Below are positions 25,174 to 34,510 of a stretch of DNA of 45,775 bases, one piece after another. A program made the position numbers and the translations under genes. This stretch comes from Rhodobiaceae bacterium. GTDB lineage: Bacteria; Pseudomonadota; Alphaproteobacteria; Rhizobiales; NORP267. Location of the stretch: contig JAGRLG010000047.1 of the NCBI GenBank assembly GCA_020441905.1, positions 1-45,775 on the forward strand, in the 5' to 3' direction. The stretch's first letter is position 1; each line of letters starts with the position of its first letter. The notes beneath the pieces are model-generated. The model made no database searches, was not told the DNA's origin, and saw nothing but the letters and a program-made list of their open reading frames with translations.

Positions 25174-28100
25174 TTATTGCGCCGCCTCAAGATGCGGCCG
25201 TGATGGGCGCGCGCCGGCCTCCCGGCGCCACTGCGCGAGCAGTTCTTGCCGTTCGCGCCTTGCCCGCGCCAGATTTGCGGCCTTGACCGGGCCAAAGCCG
25301 GCAATGCCGTCAACGGAGGAAGCGATGCGCAGCGCCATGTCGTAATTGGCCGCGTTCAGCCCGGCGAGAACCTCATCGATCAGGGCGCGATATTCGCCGA
25401 TCAGCGCCCGCTCTTCGCGCCGTTCGCCGCTATAGCCGAAAGGATCGAAGAGCGTGCCGCGCAAAACCTTCAGCTTCGCCAGCAGGCCAAAGGCGGTAAA
25501 GATCCACGGCCCGAAGGAATGCTTGCGCGGCCGCCCGCTTGCCGGGTCCACTCGCGAAAAAAGCGGCGGCGCCAGTTGCACCGATAGTTTCGGGGCGCCT
25601 TCAAATGCCTGTTGCAGTCGGGCGCGGAACTCCGGCGCGCCGTAGAGCCGCGCCACTTCATATTCGTCCTTATAGGCCATGAGCCGGAACAGTCCCTCGG
25701 CGACCATGCGGGTCAGTGCCAGGCCGCGCCCGGCGATCATCTGGTCGCCGTCGCGCACCTTGCCGGCAAAGCGCGTGAAGGCGGCGGCGTAGGCGTCGTC
25801 CTGATAGGCCAACAGCTCCTTGGCGAGAAAGCCGATGCGCTCGTCGAGCGGCACCGATTTCGGATCGGGGGCCGGGGCGCCCGGCGCGAAGGCCGGCACG
25901 CCGCCAGCCAGCAGGCGGCCTGCGGAAAATGCTGCCAGGTTGGTTTTGACCGCCACGCCGTTGAGCCCGATCGCCCGCTTGATCGCCGCCACCGATAGCG
26001 GCAGCAGACCCTTCTGCGCGGCGAAGCCGGTCAGCAGCATATTGGTATAGAGCGTATCGCCGAACAGACGCCGCGACAGGGCGGAGAAGTCCTCGATCCA
26101 GCTTTCGCGGGACGATCCCTTCACCGCGCCGGCCAGATCGGCGGGGTCGAAAGCCTGTTTCTGGTGCAGGGCGAAATCGGAGGTCGGCGCCACCGCGCTG
26201 TTGATGGCGCTCCTCGTGCGCCGGCGGCTGGCCAGCGCCAGCACAGACGGGTCGCTGGCCACCACGGCGTCGGCGGCGAGCAGCACGTCGAGCATGCCTT
26301 TCGGCACCTCCGGTCCCCGCAGTGTCGCGCCCATCGGCGCCAGGCGGATCTGCGAGGTGACGGGGCCGCCCTTCTGCGCCAGGCCGGTAACATCGAGCGT
26401 CAGCACGTCCAGCCCTTCCAGATGCGCCGCCATGGCGATGATCGCCGCCGCCGTGGTGACGCCGGTGCCGCCAATGCCCGCGATGAGCACATTTTGCGGA
26501 ACACTGGTGAATTTGGGCGCCGGCGCCTTCAGCCCGGCAATTCGTGCCTCGATGCCGATCTCGCCCGCGCCGCGCCGCAACTGGCCGCCGCGCACTTCGA
26601 CAAAGCTGGGGCAAAAGCCCTTGACGCAGGAAAAATCCTTGTTGCAGCTCGACTGGTTGATCTGCCGCTTGAGGCCGAATTCGGTCGCCAGCGGCTCCAC
26701 CGAAATGCAGTTGGATTGCTGCGAGCAGTCGCCGCAGCCCTCGCACACCCGCTCATTGATGAAGACGCGAAGATCGGGATCGGGATAGGCGCCCTTACGG
26801 CGGCGGCGGCGTTTTTCAGCGGCGCAGGTCTGGTCATAGATGATGACCGAAACGCCCGGATACTCGGCGAATTCCTTCTGCACCGCCATCAGTTCCCCGC
26901 GCGGGCGGGGATCAAGCCCGTCGGGGAGCAGCGTGCCCTCATGGCGCGCCGGATCCTCGCTGACCAGGGCGATCTTCCCGATGCCTTCGGCGGCGAGCTG
27001 GCGGGCGAGATGGGACACCGAGAACGGCCCTTCCACCGCCTGGCCGCCGGTCATCGCCACCGCGTCGTTGTAGAGGATCTTGAAGGTCACCGGCGCCTTT
27101 GCCGCCAGCGCGGCGCGGATCGCCAACTGCCCGGAATGGTAATAGGTGCCATCGCCCAGATTGACGAAGACGTGTTTTTCATTGGTGAAGGGAAACTGGC
27201 CGAGCCAGGCCACCCCCTCCCCGCCCATCTGCGCCGAACCGTCGGTGGTGCGCCCCGTCAGGTCGGTCATGACGTGGCAGCCGATGCCGGAAAAGGCCCG
27301 CGCGCCGTCCGGCACCCGCGTGCCCGTATTGTGCGGGCAGCCGGAGCAGAAGAAGGGCGAGCGCACCGTGATCGGCTTCAGCTCCCTTGCCCGGAGTTCG
27401 CGCGCCGCGATGCGCGCGCCGGCGCGCACGGCACCTTCGCCCAAAAGCTTGGCGGGCAGGAAATCAATCAGCGCGCGCGCCAGTTCGCCCGGCCCCAATT
27501 CTCCGGTTTCGGGAAGCAGCCGCCCGCCTTCGGGCGTCAGCTTGCCCCAAATTTGCGGGCGCCGCCCCGCGGGCCAGTGATAGGCCTGCTCCTTGATCTG
27601 CGCCTCGATCACACCGCGCTTGTTTTCGACCACCAGAAGCCGTTCCAGCGGCTGAGCGAATTCCGCCAGTCCCTGCGGCTCCAGCGGCCAGGGCATCGCC
27701 ACCTTGTATACGCCAAGCCCGATTTGAGCCGCCGCGGCGCCATCGATGCCAAGCAGTTCCAGGATCTGCATCAGGTCGCTATAGGCCTTGCCGCTGGCGG
27801 CGACGCCGAAACGCGGCCGCGGCGCGCCGAAGCGCACGCGGTCGAGCCGGTTGGCTCTGGCAAAGGCGCGCACCGCCGGCAGCTTGACCTCGCGCATCAG
27901 CACCTCGGTATCGAGGCGGATCTGAAGCAGCGGCAGCCTGTTGAGATCCTGTGCCGCGCGCGGATCGGGATCACCGCGCGGAGTGCGGATTTTCAGCCGC
28001 TCGGGCCCAACGCTGATGATGCCGGAGGAATTCATGGTTTCGGAAATGGCGATCAGCGCCGCCCACACGCCGGCAAAGCGCGACAGCGCGATGCCGATCA

Positions 28101-28656
28101 GGCCGTAATCCAGGACCTCCTGGAGATCGGACGGGCAAAGCACCGGGATTTCCCAGTCGGCGAAGGCCAGTTCGCTGTGGCTGGGCAGGCTGGAGGACTT
28201 GGCCAGATAATCGTCGCCCGCCACCGCCAGCACGCCGCCCAGCGGCGCCGTGCCCGACATATTGGCGTGGCGGAACACATCGCCGCAGCGGTCGGCGCCG
28301 GGCGCCTTGCCATACCAGATGCCGAAAACGCCCTGCACCCGGGCGCCGGGATGCAGCCCCACCTTCTGGGTGCCCCAGATCGCCGTGGCCGCCATGTCCT
28401 CATTGGTGCCGGGCTGGAAGACGACGCCGTGCTCGTCGAGAAAGGATCTTGCCGCCGCCAGCTGCTGGTCATAGCCGGCCAGCGGCGAACCGCGATAGCC
28501 GGATATGTAGCCGGCGGTGTTCAGCCCCGCGGTGCGGTCGGCGCGGATCTGGTCGAGCGGCAGGCGCACCAGCGCCTGGATGCCGGTCAGATACACCTGG
28601 CCGACCCCCTGGCGGTACTTGTCGTCCAGCGTCACGGTCTTGAATGGGGCGTTCAT
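25174..28656 (-). CDS. Indolepyruvate ferredoxin oxidoreductase, fused alpha/beta
   Basis: A 1160-residue single-chain enzyme that oxidatively decarboxylates aryl-pyruvates (indolepyruvate, phenylpyruvate) to arylacetyl-CoA with ferredoxin as acceptor. The N-terminal pyrimidine domain opens with GYISGYRGSPLAGYDQQL. The TPP domain has FFCSGCPHNTGTRVP and NLGDGTYYHSG. A ferredoxin-type segment carries CEGCGDCSQQSNC and the Cys set SCNKDFSCVKGFC. The C-terminal gamma-type domain starts NVLIAGIGGTGVTTAAAI. Separate iorA and iorB genes occur in archaea; this fused form is found in aerobic proteobacteria. The start has CTGGAGATTGGCAAG upstream. The gene is divergent from an Lrp/AsnC regulator that probably controls it. 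Confidence 0.94.
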   Translation of the reverse strand: MNAPFKTVTLDDKYRQGVGQVYLTGIQALVRLPLDQIRADRTAGLNTAGYISGYRGSPLAGYDQQLAAARSFLDEHGVVFQPGTNEDMAATAIWGTQKVGLHPGARVQGVFGIWYGKAPGADRCGDVFRHANMSGTAPLGGVLAVAGDDYLAKSSSLPSHSELAFADWEIPVLCPSDLQEVLDYGLIGIALSRFAGVWAALIAISETMNSSGIISVGPERLKIRTPRGDPDPRAAQDLNRLPLLQIRLDTEVLMREVKLPAVRAFARANRLDRVRFGAPRPRFGVAASGKAYSDLMQILELLGIDGAAAAQIGLGVYKVAMPWPLEPQGLAEFAQPLERLLVVENKRGVIEAQIKEQAYHWPAGRRPQIWGKLTPEGGRLLPETGELGPGELARALIDFLPAKLLGEGAVRAGARIAARELRARELKPITVRSPFFCSGCPHNTGTRVPDGARAFSGIGCHVMTDLTGRTTDGSAQMGGEGVAWLGQFPFTNEKHVFVNLGDGTYYHSGQLAIRAALAAKAPVTFKILYNDAVAMTGGQAVEGPFSVSHLARQLAAEGIGKIALVSEDPARHEGTLLPDGLDPRPRGELMAVQKEFAEYPGVSVIIYDQTCAAEKRRRRRKGAYPDPDLRVFINERVCEGCGDCSQQSNCISVEPLATEFGLKRQINQSSCNKDFSCVKGFCPSFVEVRGGQLRRGAGEIGIEARIAGLKAPAPKFTSVPQNVLIAGIGGTGVTTAAAIIAMAAHLEGLDVLTLDVTGLAQKGGPVTSQIRLAPMGATLRGPEVPKGMLDVLLAADAVVASDPSVLALASRRRTRSAINSAVAPTSDFALHQKQAFDPADLAGAVKGSSRESWIEDFSALSRRLFGDTLYTNMLLTGFAAQKGLLPLSVAAIKRAIGLNGVAVKTNLAAFSAGRLLAGGVPAFAPGAPAPDPKSVPLDERIGFLAKELLAYQDDAYAAAFTRFAGKVRDGDQMIAGRGLALTRMVAEGLFRLMAYKDEYEVARLYGAPEFRARLQQAFEGAPKLSVQLAPPLFSRVDPASGRPRKHSFGPWIFTAFGLLAKLKVLRGTLFDPFGYSGERREERALIGEYRALIDEVLAGLNAANYDMALRIASSVDGIAGFGPVKAANLARARRERQELLAQWRREAGARPSRPHLEAAQ

Positions 28657-28694
28657 CTTGCCAATCTCCAGATCACAATCTGGTATGGCTCTAA

Positions 28695-28700
28695 ATTGTA
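28695..28700 (-). promoter_or_regulatory. Probable -10 element of the ferredoxin oxidoreductase gene
   Basis: Read on the minus strand, TACAAT (five of six matches to TATAAT) lies 39 bases before the ATG at 28656. No good -35 is visible, which would fit an activator-dependent promoter. Confidence 0.4.
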
Positions 28701-28725
28701 GCGCAGCTGGCAGGAAAAAGTGTGC

Positions 28726-28731
28726 TATAAT
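28726..28731 (+). promoter_or_regulatory. Extended -10 promoter of the Lrp/AsnC gene
   Basis: TGCTATAAT includes a perfect TATAAT at 28726-28731 with the TGn extension, 40 bases before the ATG at 28771. The -35 region (around 28703) is poor, which an extended -10 can compensate. It stands back to back with the oppositely oriented -10 at 28695-28700, only 25 bases away. Confidence 0.55.
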
Positions 28732-28770
28732 GCTGAATTACCCGCCAACAACAGATGAAATTTTTCACCT

Positions 28771-29256
28771 ATGGCGCTAGCAATGGAAAATATTTCCATA
28801 GACCCGGTGGACCTCAAAATTCTGAAACATCTTCAGGAGGATGCCTCCGCCACCGTGGCCGACATCGCCAAGGCCGCCGGCATTTCGCCCACTCCCTGCT
28901 GGCGGCGCATCCGCCGCCTGCGCGAGAGCGGCATCATCCGCGCCACCGTGGCCCTGCTCGACGGCGAAAAGCTGGGTTTCGGCTTCATCGCCTATGCCAT
29001 GGTCAAGCTGTCGGCGCCCAACGCCGCCAATATGGAGAAATTCGAGCGCACCCTGCGCGCCTGGCCGGAAGTGACCACCTGCCACCGCATCACCGGCGCG
29101 GTCGACTATCTGCTCAAGGTGGTGACCGCCGACATGCATGCCTATGACGAGTTCCTGCGCCACCGCCTACTCGAAATCGCGCTGGTTTCGGAGGTACAGA
29201 GCCGCATCGTGCTGTCCACCGTCAAGGACACCACCGCCCTGCCCATTTCCCGCTGA
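28771..29256 (+). CDS. Lrp/AsnC family transcriptional regulator
   Basis: A 161-residue regulator with an N-terminal winged helix-turn-helix (IDPVDLKILKHLQEDASATVADIAKAAGISPTPCWRRIRRL, seen as ~10-50) and a C-terminal RAM domain (AWPEVTTCHRITGAVDYLLKVV), which binds amino acids and drives dimer or octamer formation. The ATG at 28771 is used; a second in-frame ATG at 28783 would remove MALA. Its gene is divergent from the fused indolepyruvate oxidoreductase, so the two share a 114-base control region. Lrp proteins in this arrangement usually sense the amino acid whose catabolism they control. Confidence 0.92.
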   Translation: MALAMENISIDPVDLKILKHLQEDASATVADIAKAAGISPTPCWRRIRRLRESGIIRATVALLDGEKLGFGFIAYAMVKLSAPNAANMEKFERTLRAWPEVTTCHRITGAVDYLLKVVTADMHAYDEFLRHRLLEIALVSEVQSRIVLSTVKDTTALPISR

Positions 29257-29366
29257 TGCGCAGGTCCGGGCCGCGCCCTCGGGCCTGTCCATTGCGCATG
29301 CGCGCCTGAAATGCTACCCGACAGACCCGTTCGCCGCGCATTCTCAGCGCAAATAGGGAGGCAGCC

Positions 29367-30047
29367 ATGGCGCGCCCGCTTGCAATCGCCCCGTCGATCC
29401 TTTCGGCCGATTTCGCGCGCCTTGGCGAGGAGGTCGAGGCCATCGACCGCGCCGGCTGCGACTGGGTCCATGTCGATGTCATGGACGGCCATTTCGTGCC
29501 CAACATCACCATCGGCCCGCTGGTGGTCAAGGCGCTGCGCCCGGTGACGAAAAAGATCCTCGACGTTCATTTGATGATCGCCCCCGCCGACCCCTATCTG
29601 GAGGCCTTCGCGCAAGCCGGCGCCGATATCATCACCGTCCATGCCGAGGCCGGCCCCCATCTCGACCGCTCGCTCCAGGCTATCCGCGCCATGGGCAAGA
29701 AGGCTGGCGTTTCGCTCAACCCCTCGACGCCGGAAAGCGTGCTCGAATATGTCCTCGACCGCATCGATCTGGTGCTGGTGATGTCGGTCAATCCCGGCTT
29801 TGGCGGCCAGAGCTTCATTGAAAGCTCTATCGCCAAGATCGCTCGGCTGCGCGACATGATCGGCGCCCGCGACATCGATATCGAGGTCGATGGCGGCGTG
29901 ACGCCGGAAAATGCCGGCCGCATCGCCGCCGCCGGCGCCAACGCTCTTGTTGCCGGCTCCGCCGTCTTCAAGGGCGCCAGCGAAGCGGCCTACAAGGCCA
30001 ATATCGGCGCCATTCGCGCCGCCGCCTCCGGCGCCATTGCCGCCTGA
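29367..30047 (+). CDS. rpe: Ribulose-phosphate 3-epimerase
   Basis: A 226-residue TIM-barrel enzyme that interconverts ribulose 5-phosphate and xylulose 5-phosphate in the pentose phosphate pathway. Visible signatures are [35 protein letters not shown] with metal-binding His and Asp, [20 protein letters not shown] and VDGGV followed by [12 protein letters not shown], the phosphate-binding end of the barrel. GGGAGG precedes the ATG. Length matches the family. Confidence 0.97.
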   Translation: MARPLAIAPSILSADFARLGEEVEAIDRAGCDWVHVDVMDGHFVPNITIGPLVVKALRPVTKKILDVHLMIAPADPYLEAFAQAGADIITVHAEAGPHLDRSLQAIRAMGKKAGVSLNPSTPESVLEYVLDRIDLVLVMSVNPGFGGQSFIESSIAKIARLRDMIGARDIDIEVDGGVTPENAGRIAAAGANALVAGSAVFKGASEAAYKANIGAIRAAASGAIAA

Positions 30048-30125
30048 CCCGTTCAAGAGTTCAATACGCGCCAAAAACGCGCTAGATCAGCACCGCATTC
30101 AAGATTTCAAGTCCGGGAAGACACC

Positions 30126-31430
30126 ATGATACCGCGCTATTCACGCCCGCGCATGACCGCGCTTTGGGAGCCTGAAGCCAAGTTCCGCATCTGGTTCGAG
30201 ATCGAGGCCCATGCCACCGACGCCCTGGCCGAGCTTGGCGTGGTGCCGAAAGAGGCCGCCCGGACCATCTGGGACAAGGGCGGCAAGGCCACATTCGACA
30301 TCGCCCGCATCGACGAGATCGAGCGCGAGGTCAAGCACGACGTCATTGCCTTCCTCACCCATTTGTCGGAAATCGTCGGCCCCGACGCCCGCTTCGTCCA
30401 TCAGGGCATGACTTCCTCCGACGTGCTCGACACCTGCTTCAATGTCCAGTTGACGCGCGCCAGCGACATCCTGATCGAGGATCTCGATGAACTGCTCGCC
30501 GCCATCAAGAAGCGCGCTTATGAGCACAAGGACACGGTGTGCATCGGCCGCAGCCACGGTATCCATGCCGAGCCGGTCACCTTCGGCCTCAAGATGGCGG
30601 AAGGTTTTGCCGAATTCACCCGCGCCAAACAGCGCCTCGTCGCCGCGCGGGAGGAAATCGCAACCTGCGCCATTTCCGGCGCCGTCGGCACCTTCGCCAA
30701 TATCGACCCCGCCGTCGAAGCCCATGTCGCCCAAAAGATGGGCCTTGCCGCCGAGCCGGTCTCGACCCAGGTCATCCCGCGCGACCGCCATGCCATGTTC
30801 TTCGCCACCCTTGGCGTCATCGCCTCGTCGGTGGAGCGCCTCGCCGTCGAGATCCGCCATTTGCAGCGCACCGAGGTTCTGGAGGTGGAGGAATATTTCT
30901 CCCCCGGCCAGAAGGGCTCCTCGGCCATGCCGCACAAGCGCAATCCGGTCCTGACCGAGAACCTGACCGGCCTCGCCCGCATGGTGCGCGCCTATGCCCT
31001 CCCCGCCATGGAGAACGTCGCCCTGTGGCACGAGCGCGACATCTCGCATTCTTCCGTGGAGCGCATGATCGGCCCGGACGCCACCATCACCCTCGATTTC
31101 GCGCTTGCCCGCCTCACCGGCGTCATCGACAAGCTGCTGGTCTATCCGGAAAACATGGTGCGCAACATGGACCGCCTCGGCGGCCTCGTGCATTCCCAGC
31201 GCGTGCTCCTCGCCCTGACCCAGAAGGGCGCCAGCCGCGAGGACGCCTACCGCCTGGTGCAGCGCAACGCCATGAAGGTGTGGCGCGGCGAGGGCAACTT
31301 CCTCGATTTTCTTAAAGAAGACCCGGAAGTCGCCAGCCTGATTCCGAAATCGGAACTCGAGCCCCTCTTCGACCTTGGCTACCACACCAAGCATGTCGGC
31401 ACGATCTTCCAGCGGGTGTTCGGCGAATAG
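30126..31430 (+). CDS. purB: Adenylosuccinate lyase
   Basis: A 434-residue fumarase-superfamily enzyme that releases fumarate in two purine steps: SAICAR to AICAR, and adenylosuccinate to AMP. It shows RYSRPRMTALWEPEAKF at the start, VHQGMTSSDVLDTCF, RSHGIHAEPVTFG with the general-acid His, and the signature GSSAMPHKRNPVLTENLTGLAR. The gene follows rpe by 78 bases. It is located upstream of other purine genes but separated from purC by four unrelated genes. Confidence 0.97.
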   Translation: MIPRYSRPRMTALWEPEAKFRIWFEIEAHATDALAELGVVPKEAARTIWDKGGKATFDIARIDEIEREVKHDVIAFLTHLSEIVGPDARFVHQGMTSSDVLDTCFNVQLTRASDILIEDLDELLAAIKKRAYEHKDTVCIGRSHGIHAEPVTFGLKMAEGFAEFTRAKQRLVAAREEIATCAISGAVGTFANIDPAVEAHVAQKMGLAAEPVSTQVIPRDRHAMFFATLGVIASSVERLAVEIRHLQRTEVLEVEEYFSPGQKGSSAMPHKRNPVLTENLTGLARMVRAYALPAMENVALWHERDISHSSVERMIGPDATITLDFALARLTGVIDKLLVYPENMVRNMDRLGGLVHSQRVLLALTQKGASREDAYRLVQRNAMKVWRGEGNFLDFLKEDPEVASLIPKSELEPLFDLGYHTKHVGTIFQRVFGE

Positions 31431-31502
31431 ACTTTGGCGTACCCACCGCACCTGCCTAAGGTCGAATTTTCCAGCCGCCCTGCAGGCGATACAATTGCCG
31501 GC

Positions 31503-31988
31503 ATGAACGCACCGCCGGATTTTGAGCGGCGGCCCGACCGGGCCGAAGTGCTCGTGTTTCCGCCGCTGGTACCAGTAGCCGGCATCGCGGCCGGCTTTGT
31601 CCTCAACTGGCTGCACCCGATGCCGTTTCTCTCGGCCCAGACGGCCTCCTGGCTCGGCCCCGTCGCCATTGCCTGCGCCGTGCTGCTGGCGCTGTCCGCC
31701 GCCTATTCCCTCCACCGCGCCGACACCACCATCGACGTGCGCGGCAAGACCACCCGCATCACCGCCGCCGGGCCGTTCCGCTATTCTCGCAACCCGATCT
31801 ATCTGTCGATGATCCTGTTCCAGCTCGGCATCGGCGCGCTGGTCAACTCGCTGTGGATCTGGAGTCTTGCCATTCCCGCCATCCTCGTCCTGCGCCACTG
31901 CGTCATTTCGCGCGAGGAGAGCTACCTGGAGGCCAAATTCGGCAGCGAATACCGGCGCTACCGGGAAAAGGTGCGGCGCTGGGTCTAG
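31503..31988 (+). CDS. Isoprenylcysteine carboxyl methyltransferase family membrane protein
   Basis: A 161-residue integral membrane protein of the ICMT/phospholipid methyltransferase family. It has four hydrophobic segments (VFPPLVPVAGIAAGFVL, SWLGPVAIACAVLLALSAAY, LSMILFQLGIGALVNSLWI, WSLAIPAILVLRHCVIS). The family's SAM-binding motifs are GPFRYSRNPIYLSM and, at the C-terminus, [25 protein letters not shown] (seen as EESYLEAKFG and EYRRY). The ATG at 31503 fits this better than the longer frame from 31434. The substrate in bacteria is generally unknown. The stop overlaps the end of the convergent aldolase gene by four bases. Confidence 0.85.
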   Translation: MNAPPDFERRPDRAEVLVFPPLVPVAGIAAGFVLNWLHPMPFLSAQTASWLGPVAIACAVLLALSAAYSLHRADTTIDVRGKTTRITAAGPFRYSRNPIYLSMILFQLGIGALVNSLWIWSLAIPAILVLRHCVISREESYLEAKFGSEYRRYREKVRRWV

Positions 31989-32761
31989 GCGCCCTCGCCC
32001 CGGGCCGCGTCCAGCATGGCCTTCGAGCCGGCGGCGAGATATTTGGCGTCGCTCGCGACAGCGATGAAGGAAAAGCCCATTTCGCGGTAGATCCGCGCCA
32101 GTTCCGGCGTATTGGCGAAAATTCCCGGCACCACATTGTGGGCAGCGCATTTGCGCGCGATCTGGCCCAGCGCCTGGCGCACCTCGGGGCGCGCCGGATC
32201 GGCCGCCGCGCCCTTGGTCAGGGACACCGAAAGATCGTTGGGGCCGACGAAAATGCCGTCGATCCCCGGCGTCGAGCAGATCGAATCGATATGCTTGAGC
32301 GCCAGCGCCGTTTCCACCATGGCGAAGGACAGGACCAGCTCGTTGGCCCGGGCGAGATAGTCCTCCCGCTCCATGCCCAGCACCTCGAGCGCGCGCATCG
32401 GCGCCCAGGAGCGCTGGCCGAGCGGGGGATATTTTGCGGTGCGCGCGAAGGAGGCCGCCTCCTGGCCGGAATTGACCATGGGGCATATCAGCCCCAGGGC
32501 GCCGCAATCGGCGGCACGCCCGGTCAGGCCGTCCTCGCCAAGACCTATCCGCACCATGGCGGCGGCCCCGGCCGCTGCGGCCTGGGCAATGCCGTCCCTG
32601 AGGGAAGCAAAATCGCCATAGCCGTGCTGCATGTCGATGACCACGGCGTCCCAGCCGCTGCGCGCCAGCGCCCCGGCTATGTCGGCGCAAGGCATCGTCA
32701 CCCAGGCCGAATAGAGCGTTTCGCCGGCGGCAAGCCGGGATTTGAGATCTGGCGCGGCCAT
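31985..32761 (-). CDS. HpcH/HpaI family class II aldolase
   Basis: A 258-residue TIM-barrel, metal-dependent aldolase/lyase. Family features are [14 protein letters not shown] with the base His, MVRIG with the pyruvate-binding Arg, metal ligand Glu in AMVETALAL and Asp in [15 protein letters not shown]. Characterised relatives cleave 2-keto-3-deoxy or 4-hydroxy-2-ketoheptanedioate type compounds to pyruvate and an aldehyde. Nothing nearby identifies the substrate. It converges on, and overlaps by four bases, the ICMT-like gene. Confidence 0.9.
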   Translation of the reverse strand: MAAPDLKSRLAAGETLYSAWVTMPCADIAGALARSGWDAVVIDMQHGYGDFASLRDGIAQAAAAGAAAMVRIGLGEDGLTGRAADCGALGLICPMVNSGQEAASFARTAKYPPLGQRSWAPMRALEVLGMEREDYLARANELVLSFAMVETALALKHIDSICSTPGIDGIFVGPNDLSVSLTKGAAADPARPEVRQALGQIARKCAAHNVVPGIFANTPELARIYREMGFSFIAVASDAKYLAAGSKAMLDAARGEGA

Positions 32762-32808
32762 CGCGGGGTGAAACGAAGGGCCGGCGCTTCCCGCCAGCCC
32801 CCGTGTCT

Positions 32809-33132
32809 TCAGCCCTTGGTCTGGATCTGGGCCACCGCTTCGGCCATCAGTTCATCCATGGTGCGGCGGATCTGGTGGTCGGTCTGCTCGACCTTCTTGG
32901 CGTCGAAATCGGCCCGCACCTTGCGGAACACGTCTTCATCGCCCGGCTCCTCGAAATCGGCCTTGACCACGGATTTGGCATAGTCGCTGGCGGCATCGCC
33001 GCTCAGGCCCAGCTTTTCCGCCGCCCACAGCCCGAGCAGCTTGTTGCGCCGCGCCGTCGCCCTGAACCGCAACTCCTCATCATGCGCGAACTTGGCCTCG
33101 AAACCTTCTTCGCGCTTGTCGAATGTGTTCAT
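32809..33132 (-). CDS. Zeta-type F1-ATPase inhibitor (DUF1476)
   Basis: A 107-residue helical protein of the alphaproteobacterial zeta-subunit family, which binds F1 and blocks ATP hydrolysis by the synthase. The diagnostic start [21 protein letters not shown], the inhibitory N-terminal segment, is complete, and the four-helix core ([39 protein letters not shown]) follows. AAGGCGAG precedes the ATG at 33132. The function was established in Paracoccus; in other alphaproteobacteria inhibition can be weak. The 5' region contains two stable hairpins. Confidence 0.92.
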   Translation of the reverse strand: MNTFDKREEGFEAKFAHDEELRFRATARRNKLLGLWAAEKLGLSGDAASDYAKSVVKADFEEPGDEDVFRKVRADFDAKKVEQTDHQIRRTMDELMAEAVAQIQTKG

Positions 33133-33172
33133 ATCTCGCCTTCCGTCAAAATACGTCCGCACTGCGCGGCTG

Positions 33173-33217
33173 CCACCCCTGCCGGGTGGTCTGTCAGGCG
33201 CGCCGAACAGCGCCTGA
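33173..33217 (-). promoter_or_regulatory. Two stem-loops in the leader of the ATPase-inhibitor gene
   Basis: On the minus strand the leader first forms an eight-base-pair hairpin from TCAGGCGC and GCGCCTGA (33194-33217, eight-base loop), then a six-base-pair hairpin from CCACCC and GGGTGG (33173-33189). They lie 41 to 85 bases before the start codon, and could act on mRNA stability or translation. They do not match a riboswitch that I know. Confidence 0.45.
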
Positions 33218-33238
33218 TCGCCGGATTTCCCAATAACT

Positions 33239-33267
33239 TGCATAGCCCGCGCCCCGGCCTAAATCAA
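33239..33267 (-). promoter_or_regulatory. Possible sigma-70-type promoter of the ATPase-inhibitor gene
   Basis: On the minus strand TTGATT (33262-33267) and TATGCA (33239-33244) are separated by exactly 17 bases. The match is moderate. A transcript from here would carry a roughly 100-base leader with both hairpins. Confidence 0.35.
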
Positions 33268-33438
33268 CTGTGCTGGCGGCTTGCGCGCATCCATTGTGCG
33301 AGGGCCGCCAATCGGCTAGTTTGCACGCCATCCGGCGACGATTCCGTGCCGGACCGGGCCGCGAGCCGCACCAGGTGCCGATTTTCAGCACCACACCGCT
33401 GGCTGGCACCCCTTTCCAATTTGCCGGGAGACAGGTTC

Positions 33439-34206
33439 ATGAATCGCCGTCGACGCATTTACGAGGGCAAGGCGAAAATTCTCTATGAAGGCCCCGAGCC
33501 GGGAACCCTGGTTCAGCACTTCAAGGACGACGCCACCGCCTTCAACAAGAAGAAGCATGCGATCGTCGACGGCAAGGGCGTGCTCAATAACCGCATTTCC
33601 GAATATGTCTTCGAGCGTCTCAACGAGATCGGCGTGCCGACCCACTTCATCCGCCGCCTCAATATGCGCGAACAACTGATTCGCGAAGTTGAGATAATCC
33701 CGCTCGAGGTCGTCGTGCGCAATATCGCCGCCGGCTCGCTGTCCAAGCGCCTCGGCATCGACGAGGGCACGCCGCTGCCGCGCTCGATCATCGAGTTCTA
33801 TTACAAGAACGACGAGCTCGACGACCCGCTGGTCGCCGAGGAGCACATCACTGCCTTCGGCTGGGCCGGGCCGCAGGAGATCGACGACATCATGTCGCTG
33901 GCCCTGCGCATCAACGATTTCCTCTCCGGCCTGTTTCTCGGCATCGGTATCCGCCTCGTCGACTTCAAGATGGAGTTCGGGCGCCAATACGAGAACGACA
34001 TGGTGCGCATCATCCTCGCCGACGAGATCAGCCCCGATTCGTGCCGGTTGTGGGACATCGAAACCAGCGACCGCATGGACAAGGACCGTTTCCGCCGCGA
34101 CATGGGCGGGCTGATCGAGGCCTATACCGAGGTCGCGCGCCGGCTCGGCATCATGATCGGCCAGGAGCAGGAGCGCCCCGGCGGCCCGGTTCTGGTCAAG
34201 CATTAA
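33439..34206 (+). CDS. purC: Phosphoribosylaminoimidazole-succinocarboxamide synthase
   Basis: A 255-residue ATP-dependent ligase that joins aspartate to CAIR to give SAICAR in purine synthesis. It starts [20 protein letters not shown], and has [15 protein letters not shown], the [17 protein letters not shown] segment, and [10 protein letters not shown] followed by [15 protein letters not shown]. The ATG at 33439 has GGGAGACAGG upstream; a much longer open frame upstream is not coding. First gene of the purC-purS-purQ-purL string. Confidence 0.97.
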   Translation: MNRRRRIYEGKAKILYEGPEPGTLVQHFKDDATAFNKKKHAIVDGKGVLNNRISEYVFERLNEIGVPTHFIRRLNMREQLIREVEIIPLEVVVRNIAAGSLSKRLGIDEGTPLPRSIIEFYYKNDELDDPLVAEEHITAFGWAGPQEIDDIMSLALRINDFLSGLFLGIGIRLVDFKMEFGRQYENDMVRIILADEISPDSCRLWDIETSDRMDKDRFRRDMGGLIEAYTEVARRLGIMIGQEQERPGGPVLVKH

Positions 34207-34249
34207 GGAATCCCGGCCCGTCGCGGCCGCGAAATACGGAGCGCAAGGC

Positions 34250-34492
34250 GTGAAAGCGCGGATTACGGTTACATTGAAGACAGGCGTCCTCGACCCCCAG
34301 GGCAAGGCCATCGAGCATGCCCTTTCCGCCCTCGGCTTTTCCGGCGTCGGCGGCGTGCGCCAGGGCAAGTTCATCGAAGTGGAGCTTGCCGAAAAGGACG
34401 AAGGCAAGGCCCGCGCCGCGGTGTCGAGCATGTGCGAGAAGCTGCTCGCCAATACCGTGATCGAGAACTACGCCATCGACCTCGTCGACTAG
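34250..34492 (+). CDS. purS: Phosphoribosylformylglycinamidine synthase subunit PurS
   Basis: An 80-residue structural subunit that bridges PurL and PurQ in the three-protein FGAM synthase. It opens KARITVTLKTGVLDPQGKAIEHALSALGF and ends VIENYAIDLVD, as is typical. The start is a GTG at 34250 with GGAG about eight bases upstream. Its presence shows that the organism uses the small PurL form rather than the fused enzyme of enterobacteria. Confidence 0.95.
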   Translation: MKARITVTLKTGVLDPQGKAIEHALSALGFSGVGGVRQGKFIEVELAEKDEGKARAAVSSMCEKLLANTVIENYAIDLVD

Positions 34493-34510
34493 CCGCCGGA
34501 AGCCCGCACG

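Larger units (their letters stand above)
33133..33438. other. Intergenic region between the divergent zeta and purC genes
   Basis: This 306-base gap holds no convincing gene. It contains the promoter-like pair and the two hairpins listed separately, and a further long inverted repeat: TGGCGGC and GCCGCCA around 33276-33310, perfect seven-base arms that enclose about 23 bases upstream of purC. GGGAGACAGG before 33439 is the purC ribosome-binding site. Confidence 0.6.

Noticed and set aside
26164..28701. 845-residue plus-strand open frame opposite the ferredoxin oxidoreductase
   Set aside because: The sense strand has full domains of a known enzyme, while the antisense translation shows none.
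30141..32690. 849-residue minus-strand open frame across purB and the methyltransferase
   Set aside because: It covers well-supported genes on the other strand, and its only real content is the aldolase gene in another frame.
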